9,772 bases of DNA, taken from assembly GCA_016938535.1 (NCBI GenBank), contig JAFGUL010000069.1, positions 1-9,772 on the forward strand. The letters are read 5' to 3'. Source of the stretch: Candidatus Delongbacteria bacterium. Lineage in GTDB: Bacteria; Delongbacteria; UBA4055. Below are positions 1 to 5,812 of the stretch, in pieces. A program made the position numbers and the translations under genes. Positions within the stretch are counted from its first letter, which is position 1, and each line of letters opens with the position of its first letter. The notes below the pieces were generated by a model that was not told the DNA's origin, made no database searches, and saw only the letters and a program-made list of their open reading frames with translations.

Positions 1-63
1 CACAGTTGAACATTATGTTTCCTGAAAGACTGGAGAATTATGTTAGATGAGAGAAAATACCAT

Positions 64-288
64 TTACACAAAATTTATGACACCCTCAAATGTAGACAGA
101 CTCGAATGATCCATTCCCGGCAGAGAAAGTTCCATCATAGCGCGTAATAATCTGAAGAAATCAATAAAATTACTTTTACCTGCTCCATTTCCTCCGATGA
201 GGACATTCAGATTTGTAAGCTCAAAATCCTCAAGATTCTTGATTGATTTAAACCCTTTTATTGTAAGTTTGTCTAAAGAAGCCGGCAT
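64..288 (-). pseudogene. AAA/SMC-like ATPase, truncated after the N-terminal P-loop region
   Basis: The 74-residue product begins with the signature of the AAA_21/RecF-like ATPases often found in OLD-type and defence-related proteins: a first strand (LDKLTIKGFKSIKNLEDF), then LNVLIGGNGAGKSNFIDFF, a complete Walker A (GGNGAGKS, residues 33-40). In intact relatives of about 350-400 residues, this is followed by a long insertion, the ABC signature and Walker B. Here the family-like sequence continues only to about residue 67 (SLSTF) and then reads EGVINFV before a stop. All later motifs are missing, and nothing family-like is visible in the remaining 63 bases to the window edge. The start is supported by GGAGG on the minus strand at 295-299, seven bases before the ATG, and by a promoter candidate behind it. 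It looks like the 5' remnant of an ATPase gene cut by a deletion or insertion near position 85-90. The stub has no catalytic core, so ATPase activity is not expected. Confidence 0.75.
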
Positions 289-324
289 ATCTTACCTCCA
301 TCATTGTTGAAAGATCAAGTCCAT

Positions 325-353
325 AATATAAGTAAAAAGTATAGAAGTAACAA
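325..353 (-). promoter_or_regulatory. Sigma70-type promoter candidate for the truncated ATPase gene
   Basis: On the minus strand, TTGTTA (348-353) and TATATT (325-330) are separated by exactly 17 bases and lie about 37 bases upstream of the ATPase start codon. The -10 element matches TATAAT at five of six positions and the -35 matches at four of six. The surrounding DNA is very AT-rich, so chance matches are likely, but spacing and placement fit. Confidence 0.45.
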
Positions 354-441
354 TTTTTAAATATTATTAGAAAATTAGTTTAATTCACTTTCTTATACTT
401 GAAGACGGCGTAGGAGGTTGAAAGAGATCTCGATACGAATG

Positions 442-470
442 TTGATTATGAGTACGGAATAACTTATATT
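442..470 (+). promoter_or_regulatory. Sigma70-type promoter candidate for the exonuclease-GNAT operon
   Basis: TTGATT (442-447) and TATATT (465-470) are separated by 17 bases. Transcription would start near 477, leaving a short leader of about 20 bases that contains the AAGGA ribosome binding site at 487-491. It is the only well-spaced pair seen in front of the exonuclease start at 496. Confidence 0.45.
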
Positions 471-495
471 ATTGCGATGTAACATTAAGGAAAAG

Positions 496-996
496 ATGTT
501 GAAAAATATTTCATTTGTAGCAATAGATTTTGAGACGGCAAACCCGAAATGGACTTCTATCTGCTCGGTCGGTATAGTGACGGTCGAGAACGGGATAATA
601 GTTGATGAATATCATGCGCTGATACAGCCGCCCGGTAACGAATACAACTGGTACAACACCCGTGTACACGGGATCACTGAAGAGGATACCTGGGATTCGC
701 CGTATTTCGATGAGATATACCCCGAGATAAAGAAAAGGCTGACCGGACGGACCGTTGTGGCGCATAACGAATCATTCGACCGGAACGCGCTTAAAAAGAC
801 CATGGCGGAATACGGAATAGATTATTCTGATCTGAATGTTAGCGACAGATGGGAGTGCACCGTTAAGATATACCGCAGGAAAGGATTTCGCCAGGCGGGG
901 CTAAGCAACTGCTGCATTGCGCTCGGGATCGAGCTGGACCACCACAATGCCCTTTCCGACGCCAGGGCCTGCGCAATTTTGTTCGCAAGGGCATGA
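496..996 (+). CDS. DEDDh-family 3'-5' exonuclease (DnaQ/Pol III epsilon-like)
   Basis: The 166-residue product is a stand-alone RNase T/DnaQ-fold exonuclease, which degrades DNA or RNA from the 3' end with two metal ions. All five catalytic residues are visible: Exo I as AIDFETA with D11 and E13, Exo II as VVAHNESFDRNAL with D95, and Exo III as HHNALSDARACA with H150 and D155. The spacing H-x4-D marks the DEDDh subclass. RVHGIT (residues 56-61) is the usual conserved motif between Exo I and Exo II. The length equals the bare catalytic domain, with no polymerase-binding tail or BRCT domain, so a repair or RNA-processing role is as likely as proofreading. An upstream in-frame TTG at 472 exists, but the ATG at 496 has AAGGA (487-491) and begins at the family's usual N-terminus. 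The gene is about 53% GC in the stretch counted, against about 27% in part of the DUF5916 gene, suggesting acquisition. The GNAT gene follows after 26 bases. Confidence 0.9.
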   Translation: MLKNISFVAIDFETANPKWTSICSVGIVTVENGIIVDEYHALIQPPGNEYNWYNTRVHGITEEDTWDSPYFDEIYPEIKKRLTGRTVVAHNESFDRNALKKTMAEYGIDYSDLNVSDRWECTVKIYRRKGFRQAGLSNCCIALGIELDHHNALSDARACAILFARA

Positions 997-1022
997 TCCG
1001 ATAATATTTAAGGAGAATCAGT

Positions 1023-1949
1023 ATGAAGTATAAGTTAAAAGAACTGACATCAAAAAACGTTAAGAGAATATCCGACGGAGTATGGAAAAAATATTTCGAC
1101 ATGAGGATACAGCTCAACGAAAGACCGGGTTCGAAAACACCATTCCTGAGCTGGCAGCATCTGAAAGAGTCCATCACGGAGTCATTCAAAACCGATAAGA
1201 ATATGCATTGCATCAGCCTGATTCAAAACGGGAATGAGTTCAGCGGTTATTTTTTAATCTCCTCTGACCCGTCTGGGTCAAGAAAAAATCACCTCGAGGT
1301 TTTTTATAATTCCGTCCATACTTCAGCTGATGATGAGATCGTCTGCATTATATCCGGACAGATAAAAAAATATTTTGATAAGGAAAGGGACGGCATAATA
1401 CTGTTCAAAACATTTAATGATACTTTCAGAGAGATCGCTCTTAAACTCAATGGAAAACTCGGAGAATACACGATCAGAATGAACCTTCCGCCGAAAGAGG
1501 CGAATAAAAAAGAGATGAGAAAGTGGTTAAAAGAGCTGCCGGCAGCAAATCCGGACATCCGGCTGAAATTCTTTACGACTCTGCCTAAGAAGCTGATAAA
1601 AGAGTACTGCGCTCTTTTCACTTTTCTGATGGAGGACATGCCGAAACCGAATTATTTCAATACTTTTATTGATCCGAAAAATATGGCGGAAAGAGAAAAA
1701 AAAGAAAAGAAAGAAGAAGTGACATCATACAGGATACTTGCGTTCAACGGGAAGAATGAACTTGTGGGAATGACCAATATTTTTATCAGTAAAAAGTATC
1801 CGCAGTACCCTTACCAGTACATGACCGGAACACTCCCAGAATACAGGCACAGGGGAATAGCCAAGTGGATGAAAGCCGAGAATTTTTTCAGGATCACAAA
1901 GGACTTCGGGAACAGGATAACCGCGATCGTAACGGAGACACATCCCTAA
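1023..1949 (+). CDS. GNAT-family N-acetyltransferase, C-terminus lost to a frameshift
   Basis: The frame gives 308 residues, starting seven bases after AAGGAG (1010-1015), so it is probably translated with the exonuclease. Residues about 235-308 form the acetyl-CoA binding part of a GNAT domain: strands around SYRILAFNGKNELVGMTNIFI, then GTLPEYRHRGIAKWMKAE, where R275-x-x-G278-x-A280 is the pyrophosphate-binding motif A, then ITAIVTETHP. The first ~180 residues may be a second, degenerate GNAT-like half; this is weaker. The frame ends at TAA 1947-1949, exactly where the last strand and the usual N-x-x-M-x-x-x-N-x-x-LGF block should follow. That block is present in another frame (1948-2043). 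Intact, the protein would have 339 residues. Without the tail the fold lacks strands beta-6/7 and is probably inactive. The substrate (amino group of a protein, antibiotic or small molecule) cannot be told from the sequence. Confidence 0.75.
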   Translation: MKYKLKELTSKNVKRISDGVWKKYFDMRIQLNERPGSKTPFLSWQHLKESITESFKTDKNMHCISLIQNGNEFSGYFLISSDPSGSRKNHLEVFYNSVHTSADDEIVCIISGQIKKYFDKERDGIILFKTFNDTFREIALKLNGKLGEYTIRMNLPPKEANKKEMRKWLKELPAANPDIRLKFFTTLPKKLIKEYCALFTFLMEDMPKPNYFNTFIDPKNMAEREKKEKKEEVTSYRILAFNGKNELVGMTNIFISKKYPQYPYQYMTGTLPEYRHRGIAKWMKAENFFRITKDFGNRITAIVTETHP

Positions 1950-2043
1950 CAACTTCGGGTCGAAACGCACCAGCAAACTGCTCGGTTTCAAGTATGAGGG
2001 CTGCGACGTACTTTACGAACTGGATGCTCATAAACTGCCTTAA
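1948..2043 (+). pseudogene. Out-of-frame C-terminal end of the GNAT acetyltransferase
   Basis: Reading from 1948 gives NNFGSKRTSKLLGFKYEG followed by CDVLYELDAHKLP and a TAA at 2041-2043. This is the expected GNAT ending: Asn, a helix, then LGF and the final strand (compare N..M..iN..LGF in the family). It joins the upstream frame perfectly if one C of CCC at 1944-1946 is removed, restoring THPNNFGSK. The cause is either a real one-base insertion in the genome or a sequencing error in a short homopolymer. No slippery heptamer or downstream pseudoknot typical of programmed frameshifting was recognised. Confidence 0.75.
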
Positions 2044-2064
2044 TTCAAATTGCGAAAATAATTC

Positions 2065-2093
2065 TTGCGTAATTTTTCACGAATCGCTATATT
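2065..2093 (+). promoter_or_regulatory. Sigma70-type promoter candidate upstream of the DUF5916 gene
   Basis: TTGCGT (2065-2070) and TATATT (2088-2093) are 17 bases apart, just downstream of the stop of the restored GNAT frame (2043). Predicted transcription would start near 2100 and immediately enter the hairpin region at 2141-2183. The -10 is good (five of six) and the -35 weak (three of six). Confidence 0.4.
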
Positions 2094-2140
2094 ATGCGCA
2101 ACAAATACTATATACAGAATATCGGTCACGCACAAACTCA

Positions 2141-2183
2141 TCCTGAAAAACTTTCGGGAGGTTTTGCCTATCCGGGATTTTTT
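2141..2183 (+). terminator. Intrinsic terminator or attenuator with a competing upstream hairpin
   Basis: Positions 2152-2161 (TTTCGGGAGG) can pair with 2167-2177 (CCTATCCGGGA) across a five-base loop, with one bulged A at 2170 and a few G-U pairs, and the stem is followed directly by six T (2178-2183). This is the form of a rho-independent terminator. A second hairpin, TCCTGAAA (2141-2148) with TTTCGGGA (2152-2159), uses the left arm of the terminator and would exclude it. It may simply end the exonuclease-GNAT transcript. Because a promoter candidate lies upstream at 2065-2093, it could also work as an attenuator for the genes that follow. No known riboswitch class was matched. Confidence 0.5.
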
Positions 2184-2216
2184 CTAATAACTGCTGAATA
2201 ATAACGTAAAAGGATA

Positions 2217-2331
2217 ATGAAAATGAATAAATATTTTGATACAAATAAAAAAAACTGGAAGGAGTCGATATCCCATTCACTTTCTCGATGAAGTGCGTGA
2301 AGGGTTAAAGAAAAGTAAAACAGGAAAATTA
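2217..2331 (+). pseudogene. Remnant of a class I SAM-dependent methyltransferase N-terminus
   Basis: A well-formed start (AAAAGGATAATG) opens a 24-codon frame ending at TGA 2289-2291 with NKYFDTNKKNWKES. If the single T at 2265 is skipped, reading continues in the next frame as RYPIHFLDEVREGLKKSKTG and KL. The combined order resembles the N-terminus of a family of small bacterial methyltransferases that reads roughly NKYFexNrxLWNxxxPIHxxSxFYDxeGFxKGKTSL before the SAM-binding glycine motif. N, W, PIH with exact W-to-PIH spacing, EG, KK and KT are shared. The SAM-binding core is absent: the segment runs straight into the start of the DUF5916 gene. It was recognised from remembered family consensus, so the assignment needs a search to confirm. 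It explains why a spurious TTG-started extension (2236-2331) precedes the DUF5916 gene. Confidence 0.45.
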
Positions 2332-4428
2332 ATGTTAAATAAAAATTTAAAAATTAAAATAGTGCTACTTCTGCTGATAACCTGTCACTGGCTGGGTGCA
2401 TTCACTATACCTTTTTCAGAACAACCGGTTATTACAGATGAGAACTTATGCACCGGTTTTTATAACGGCGACAATGATGACTCCCTTAAATGCGAGCAGG
2501 AAAATAACGCCTGGTTCTGGCACAACGGGGAGAAATTATTCATGCATTGGGAAGCTGAGATCGATTCAACTTTCGGTGAGAGCAGTTTCAGGAAAAGAGA
2601 TGATTTTTCCACTGAGAACTTTGTTCGTCTGCAGGTCATTACTGACGCTAATAAATGCTATGCTTACGTTTTTTATGCCTATCCTCTGGGCGGAAGAACA
2701 GACGGTATCAGAAGCGAGGATATGAATATTGACGGAGGATGGAACAGCGGTTATACCTACAAAAATGAAGTAACGGATAAATTGTGGACATGCGATATGG
2801 AAGTTCCTTTCAAGGACCTGCGTTTTCAGGGAGAGGAGCCGTATAACTGGAAGATCATTCTTTCGAGATACGATAAGTATCACAATATATTTTATATTTC
2901 TCCTTATTTGAGGATAAATCTCGGGAAAGATTATTTCAGACTTGCCGAAGACATCGTGATAAGAGAAAAGATCGCTCATAACAGTAATATCCTGTTCAGG
3001 CCCTATTATCTGAAAAAATATGACATAAAGAACAATGAATTTTCAGCTGATCCTTCATATGATACTGATAAGAACAAATTGAAAGATCTTGATAATTTAG
3101 GTTTTGATTTTTCCTACAACCCTAATAATGCGGTCAAGGCAAAGTTAAGTGTTAATCCCGACTTTTCGGACGCACCTTTGGATTTTGCTCAAAACACATT
3201 CAATATGCGTTATGCTCCGTATTATTCTGAGAACCGGTATTTCTTCAATGAGGATCTCGATGCATTCGGCGTAGGCAGTAATTTGTTTTATTCAAGAAAT
3301 ATCATGCAGCCGAATTTTGCGCTGAAAGTTACAGGAAGTACACCATTTTGTTCATACGGTATCTTATCTTCAATGGATAAAGAGATCAAAGTTGACGGAG
3401 AGGTCGCCAACAGAGATGATTTTTTTAATATCCTTGCTTACAAGCCTACTTTGGATAAAATGAGTATGCAGCTGACATTTCTGAACAGGGAGAATAAAGA
3501 TTATCATGCGGATGTATTTCATATTGCACCAAAATTTAATTTCAATCAGCATCATTCAGCCTGGAGCGAGTTCAATTTCTCATATATTGATGACGGTGTT
3601 AATGAAATCAAGAAAGGGTTTAATGCGTTCGCCGGCTATTATGGTGACAGCAGACAATGCTCATGGTCATTTGACGGAGGAATCGTTTCTGAGGATTTTG
3701 AAGCCGGAATGGGCAGAGCAGACGATGTGGGATTCTATTACCCGAGCTACAGCTTCGGCTGGAAAAACGAGTCACCGTCCGAATTCATCAAGAGCTACGG
3801 CTTCAATAACTGGGGCAGTATATCTTTCTACACATCAAATCATGAAATGCGCTATTTGAGCTCAGGTGTGAATTTCTGGATGGATACCCAGTATAAATTA
3901 TCATATAATTTCGGCGGGAACTTCAATCAGGATAATTTTACAGGCACGAAGTATAATGTGCCTAACGGATCTTTCAATGCGAACTACAGCAAATGGGAGA
4001 GCCTGAATCTTGGATTCTACGAAGAGATCGGCGAAATGGTGATCTACGAGTTAAATGATAAATATTTTTATGATTTCATGTCCGTATCAGCAAACGGAAA
4101 GATAAATAAATATTCATCATACAGTATCAGTGCGATCAGATTCAGCTATCACGGCTTTCCGAAAGATTGTGATTGCGATGATGAGTACTGGGTCGGCAAT
4201 GCCGGAACAACGATCAATTTCTCAAACGATATATCACTTACCAACGGATTGCGTTACAACAATTACGGTGATATAGACGGGATAGGTTTCTTTTCGAATT
4301 TCCGATGGGAATTCAGACCTGACTGTAATCTCTTCGCCGGCTACAGCACAGCAGGCGATAATTCAGTAATGAATAGTTACGAAAGCACATACGAGCAGTG
4401 TTATGCAAAAATAAACTATAGTTTCTGA
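2332..4428 (+). CDS. Secreted DUF5916 outer-membrane barrel protein with N-terminal CBM9-like domain
   Basis: The 698-residue product starts with a clear Sec signal peptide (KNLKIK, hydrophobic VLLLLITCHWLGA, likely cut after A23). The ATG at 2332 has AGGA six bases upstream; an in-frame TTG at 2236 would add 32 residues that belong to a methyltransferase remnant and would bury the signal peptide. Residues about 30-210 resemble the CBM9/DOMON-like sugar-binding domain usual in this family (WFWHNGEKLFMHWEAEID, DNYFYISPYL-like strands). Residues 258-324 carry the DUF5916 hallmark: LSVNPDFSDAPLDFAQN, then YYSENRYFFNEDLDAF and LFYSRNI, matching the NPDF...pEkRpFFlE...FYSR pattern. The rest alternates aromatic strands and ends AKINYSF with a C-terminal Phe, typical of an outer-membrane barrel. 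The family is linked by annotation to carbohydrate binding or uptake, but the ligand is unknown. Four Cys (40, 54, 109, 154) in the N-terminal domain could form disulfides. The P-loop gene follows after 51 bases. Confidence 0.85.
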   Translation: MLNKNLKIKIVLLLLITCHWLGAFTIPFSEQPVITDENLCTGFYNGDNDDSLKCEQENNAWFWHNGEKLFMHWEAEIDSTFGESSFRKRDDFSTENFVRLQVITDANKCYAYVFYAYPLGGRTDGIRSEDMNIDGGWNSGYTYKNEVTDKLWTCDMEVPFKDLRFQGEEPYNWKIILSRYDKYHNIFYISPYLRINLGKDYFRLAEDIVIREKIAHNSNILFRPYYLKKYDIKNNEFSADPSYDTDKNKLKDLDNLGFDFSYNPNNAVKAKLSVNPDFSDAPLDFAQNTFNMRYAPYYSENRYFFNEDLDAFGVGSNLFYSRNIMQPNFALKVTGSTPFCSYGILSSMDKEIKVDGEVANRDDFFNILAYKPTLDKMSMQLTFLNRENKDYHADVFHIAPKFNFNQHHSAWSEFNFSYIDDGVNEIKKGFNAFAGYYGDSRQCSWSFDGGIVSEDFEAGMGRADDVGFYYPSYSFGWKNESPSEFIKSYGFNNWGSISFYTSNHEMRYLSSGVNFWMDTQYKLSYNFGGNFNQDNFTGTKYNVPNGSFNANYSKWESLNLGFYEEIGEMVIYELNDKYFYDFMSVSANGKINKYSSYSISAIRFSYHGFPKDCDCDDEYWVGNAGTTINFSNDISLTNGLRYNNYGDIDGIGFFSNFRWEFRPDCNLFAGYSTAGDNSVMNSYESTYEQCYAKINYSF

Positions 4429-4479
4429 TTTAGTAAGAAAGGCAACAATAAGTGTGATTTTAAAAAAGGGAAAAGTAAA

Positions 4480-4511
4480 ATGATAAAAACAAAACTAATT
4501 CTGGTTGACGG
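4480..4511 (+). repeat. First copy of a near-exact 32-base repeat (start of the P-loop gene)
   Basis: The first 32 bases of the P-loop gene recur at 5735-5766, just after its stop codon, with one difference (C or T at base 16, silent). The bases before each ATG are also alike (GAAAAGTAAA against GAGAAGTAGT), and after the repeat both copies read ATAACC with a one-base offset. This is a direct repeat about 1.25 kb apart that flanks the whole gene. It could support deletion or duplication of the gene by recombination. Confidence 0.85.
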
Positions 4512-5733
4512 AATAACCGGATCGGGAAAATCGACAACTACCCATTTGCTTTACCGGCATATGCTAAGGAACGGGGTAAAGGTCAAATGGATTTATGAAG
4601 TTGAAAGTGACCATCCATTATTCGAGCTGATAAAGACAAAAGATGAAACCGATATCGAACATTCAGAAAGAGCATTTAAGGAGATCCCGGAGAAATGGGT
4701 AAAGTTCGTTGAAAAGATAAAAGATGACGAATATGTTTATATCGTTGAAAGCTATCTGTTCCAGGATGTCCTCATGTTCCCTCATTTCATGAATGACATA
4801 GACAGGGACCGGATGAAGCAGTATTCTCACAGTATTCTGAAGATCGCTGAGGAACTGAATCCAGTTCTAATACATTATTATCAGAATGATGTTGCTAAAG
4901 CATTAAGGGGGAACTGGAGAAATAGAGGAAGAGAATGGACGGATGAATTCATTAAGAGCGATGAGAAAACGCTTTACTGTAAAAACAGAAAAATCAAAGG
5001 CAGAAAGGCTTCTATTCAGTTGTGGAGTGATTTTACAAAGTTCACTCTTGAACTTTTCGATGAGTATAAATTCAGAAAGATCCAGTTCGAGAATTCGGAC
5101 CATGATTATAATAGTTATATGGATAATATCCTGAATTTTCTTAAATTGAAAAAATATCCTGAGATCGAATTAAAGTATCAGGGACATAAGTTTGACGGAG
5201 ATTATATCGGAACAGGTATGAAGTTCAAAATATATAAAAAAGGCAGTTATTTTTACCTTGATACTTTCTGGCCGGGTTTAAGACTTCTTCAGGTATCAAA
5301 TAATGAATTTGAAATACTGGGATTCCCTATAAGTCTTAAAATATACAGATATAAAAAGGAAACAAGGTTAAAGATCACGGAATCAAAGACATTATTCAAA
5401 GCAGGGACTGCACTAAAAAAATACGAACAGTATATCCTTTCAGAAAAAGAAGTAGATCAATATTGCGGAGAATGGTATTGTGAAGCTGAAAAACTCAAAA
5501 GAAAGATATTCCGAAAGAAAGGGAAGATGTATTATTACTGGTATGACAAAGATGTAAAGTGCGAATTGATCCCTGTTGCAGAAAATAAATTCATAAAGCT
5601 TGCAGGTATCGAGAATATGATCACATTCAAGAAAGTGAAAGGGAAGTGGCAGTACAGTGTCTGGGATAAAGGATACAAATCAAATGCTGTGTTTGTTAAG
5701 AAGAAAGATTCAGACGAAGATAAGGAGAAGTAG
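4480..5733 (+). CDS. P-loop kinase-like NTPase with a beta-rich C-terminal half
   Basis: The 417-residue product opens KLILVDGITGSGKSTTTHLL, a Walker A (GITGSGKST, residues 11-19) at the very N-terminus as in nucleotide or deoxynucleoside kinases. YVYIVESYLFQDVLMF (residues 85-100) may be the Walker B/substrate strand. RGNWRNRGREW (143-153) may be a basic lid. These point to a small-molecule kinase fold of about 225 residues, but no known subfamily was recognised. The C-terminal half (about 230-410) is rich in short aromatic and basic strands and looks like two related beta units, one near 233-300 and one near 327-395 (CGEWYCEAEKLKRKIFRKKG, then YYYWYDKD and ITFKKVKGKWQYSVW), loosely like DUF3471/lipocalin-type repeats. 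There is no signal peptide, so it is probably cytoplasmic. AAGGG (4466-4470) is the likely ribosome binding site. It may be cotranscribed with the DUF5916 gene. Confidence 0.7.
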   Translation: MIKTKLILVDGITGSGKSTTTHLLYRHMLRNGVKVKWIYEVESDHPLFELIKTKDETDIEHSERAFKEIPEKWVKFVEKIKDDEYVYIVESYLFQDVLMFPHFMNDIDRDRMKQYSHSILKIAEELNPVLIHYYQNDVAKALRGNWRNRGREWTDEFIKSDEKTLYCKNRKIKGRKASIQLWSDFTKFTLELFDEYKFRKIQFENSDHDYNSYMDNILNFLKLKKYPEIELKYQGHKFDGDYIGTGMKFKIYKKGSYFYLDTFWPGLRLLQVSNNEFEILGFPISLKIYRYKKETRLKITESKTLFKAGTALKKYEQYILSEKEVDQYCGEWYCEAEKLKRKIFRKKGKMYYYWYDKDVKCELIPVAENKFIKLAGIENMITFKKVKGKWQYSVWDKGYKSNAVFVKKKDSDEDKEK

Positions 5734-5734
5734 T

Positions 5735-5812
5735 ATGATAAAAACAAAATTAATTCTGGTTGACGGTGATAACCAGTGCATCAGAGTTTACAAATATGAA
5801 GAGATATTATAA
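5735..5812 (+). pseudogene. 25-codon stub of a second P-loop gene copy
   Basis: Two bases after the stop of the P-loop gene, with AAGGAG before it (5722-5727), a new frame begins MIKTKLILVDG, identical to the first eleven residues of its neighbour. A one-base shift then replaces the Walker A (ITGSGKST) with DNQCIRVYKYEEIL and a stop. No P-loop remains, so it cannot be an NTPase. It is best explained as what is left after deletion of a tandem paralogue, or as a partial duplication of the gene start. The last bases overlap the convergent end of the amidase gene (5807-5812). A translated 25-residue peptide is possible because the start site is intact, but no function is suggested by the sequence. 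Confidence 0.65.
5738..5776 (-). terminator. Weak intrinsic terminator candidate for the kinase-amidase operon
   Basis: Read on the minus strand, CTGGTT (5771-5776) and AACCAG (5756-5761) form a six-base stem with a nine-base loop, followed by AATTAATTTTGTTTTTAT. It lies about 30 bases past the amidase stop codon and is the only hairpin with a T-rich tail seen there. The stem is short, so termination would be weak. The stem lies within the repeated P-loop gene start. Confidence 0.35.

Noticed and set aside
472..495. TTG at 472 as the exonuclease start.
   Set aside because: It lies at the predicted -10/transcription start, has no ribosome binding site and adds residues outside the family. The ATG at 496 is preceded by AAGGA.
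1865..2146. 93-codon frame overlapping the end of the GNAT gene.
   Set aside because: It is in neither the main GNAT frame nor the frame of the displaced tail, and its product (MDESREFFQDHKGLREQ...) resembles no family.
2124..2184. Possible c-di-GMP-I (GEMM) riboswitch, from CACGCACAAAC followed by a small hairpin.
   Set aside because: Only the 5' string is suggestive. The conserved GGGACGCAAAGCC and GGUAGC-like parts and the second tetraloop helix are absent, so the match is most likely chance.
2236..2331. TTG at 2236 as the start of the DUF5916 protein.
   Set aside because: It would put 32 polar residues in front of a clear signal peptide. The ATG at 2332 has its own AGGA and starts the signal peptide correctly, and the extension matches a methyltransferase remnant.
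2349..2400. Lipoprotein signal (LITC) for the DUF5916 protein.
   Set aside because: Thr just before the Cys is a poor lipobox position, where Gly, Ala or Ser is expected. LGA a few residues later is a normal signal peptidase I site, and barrel proteins are usually not lipoproteins.
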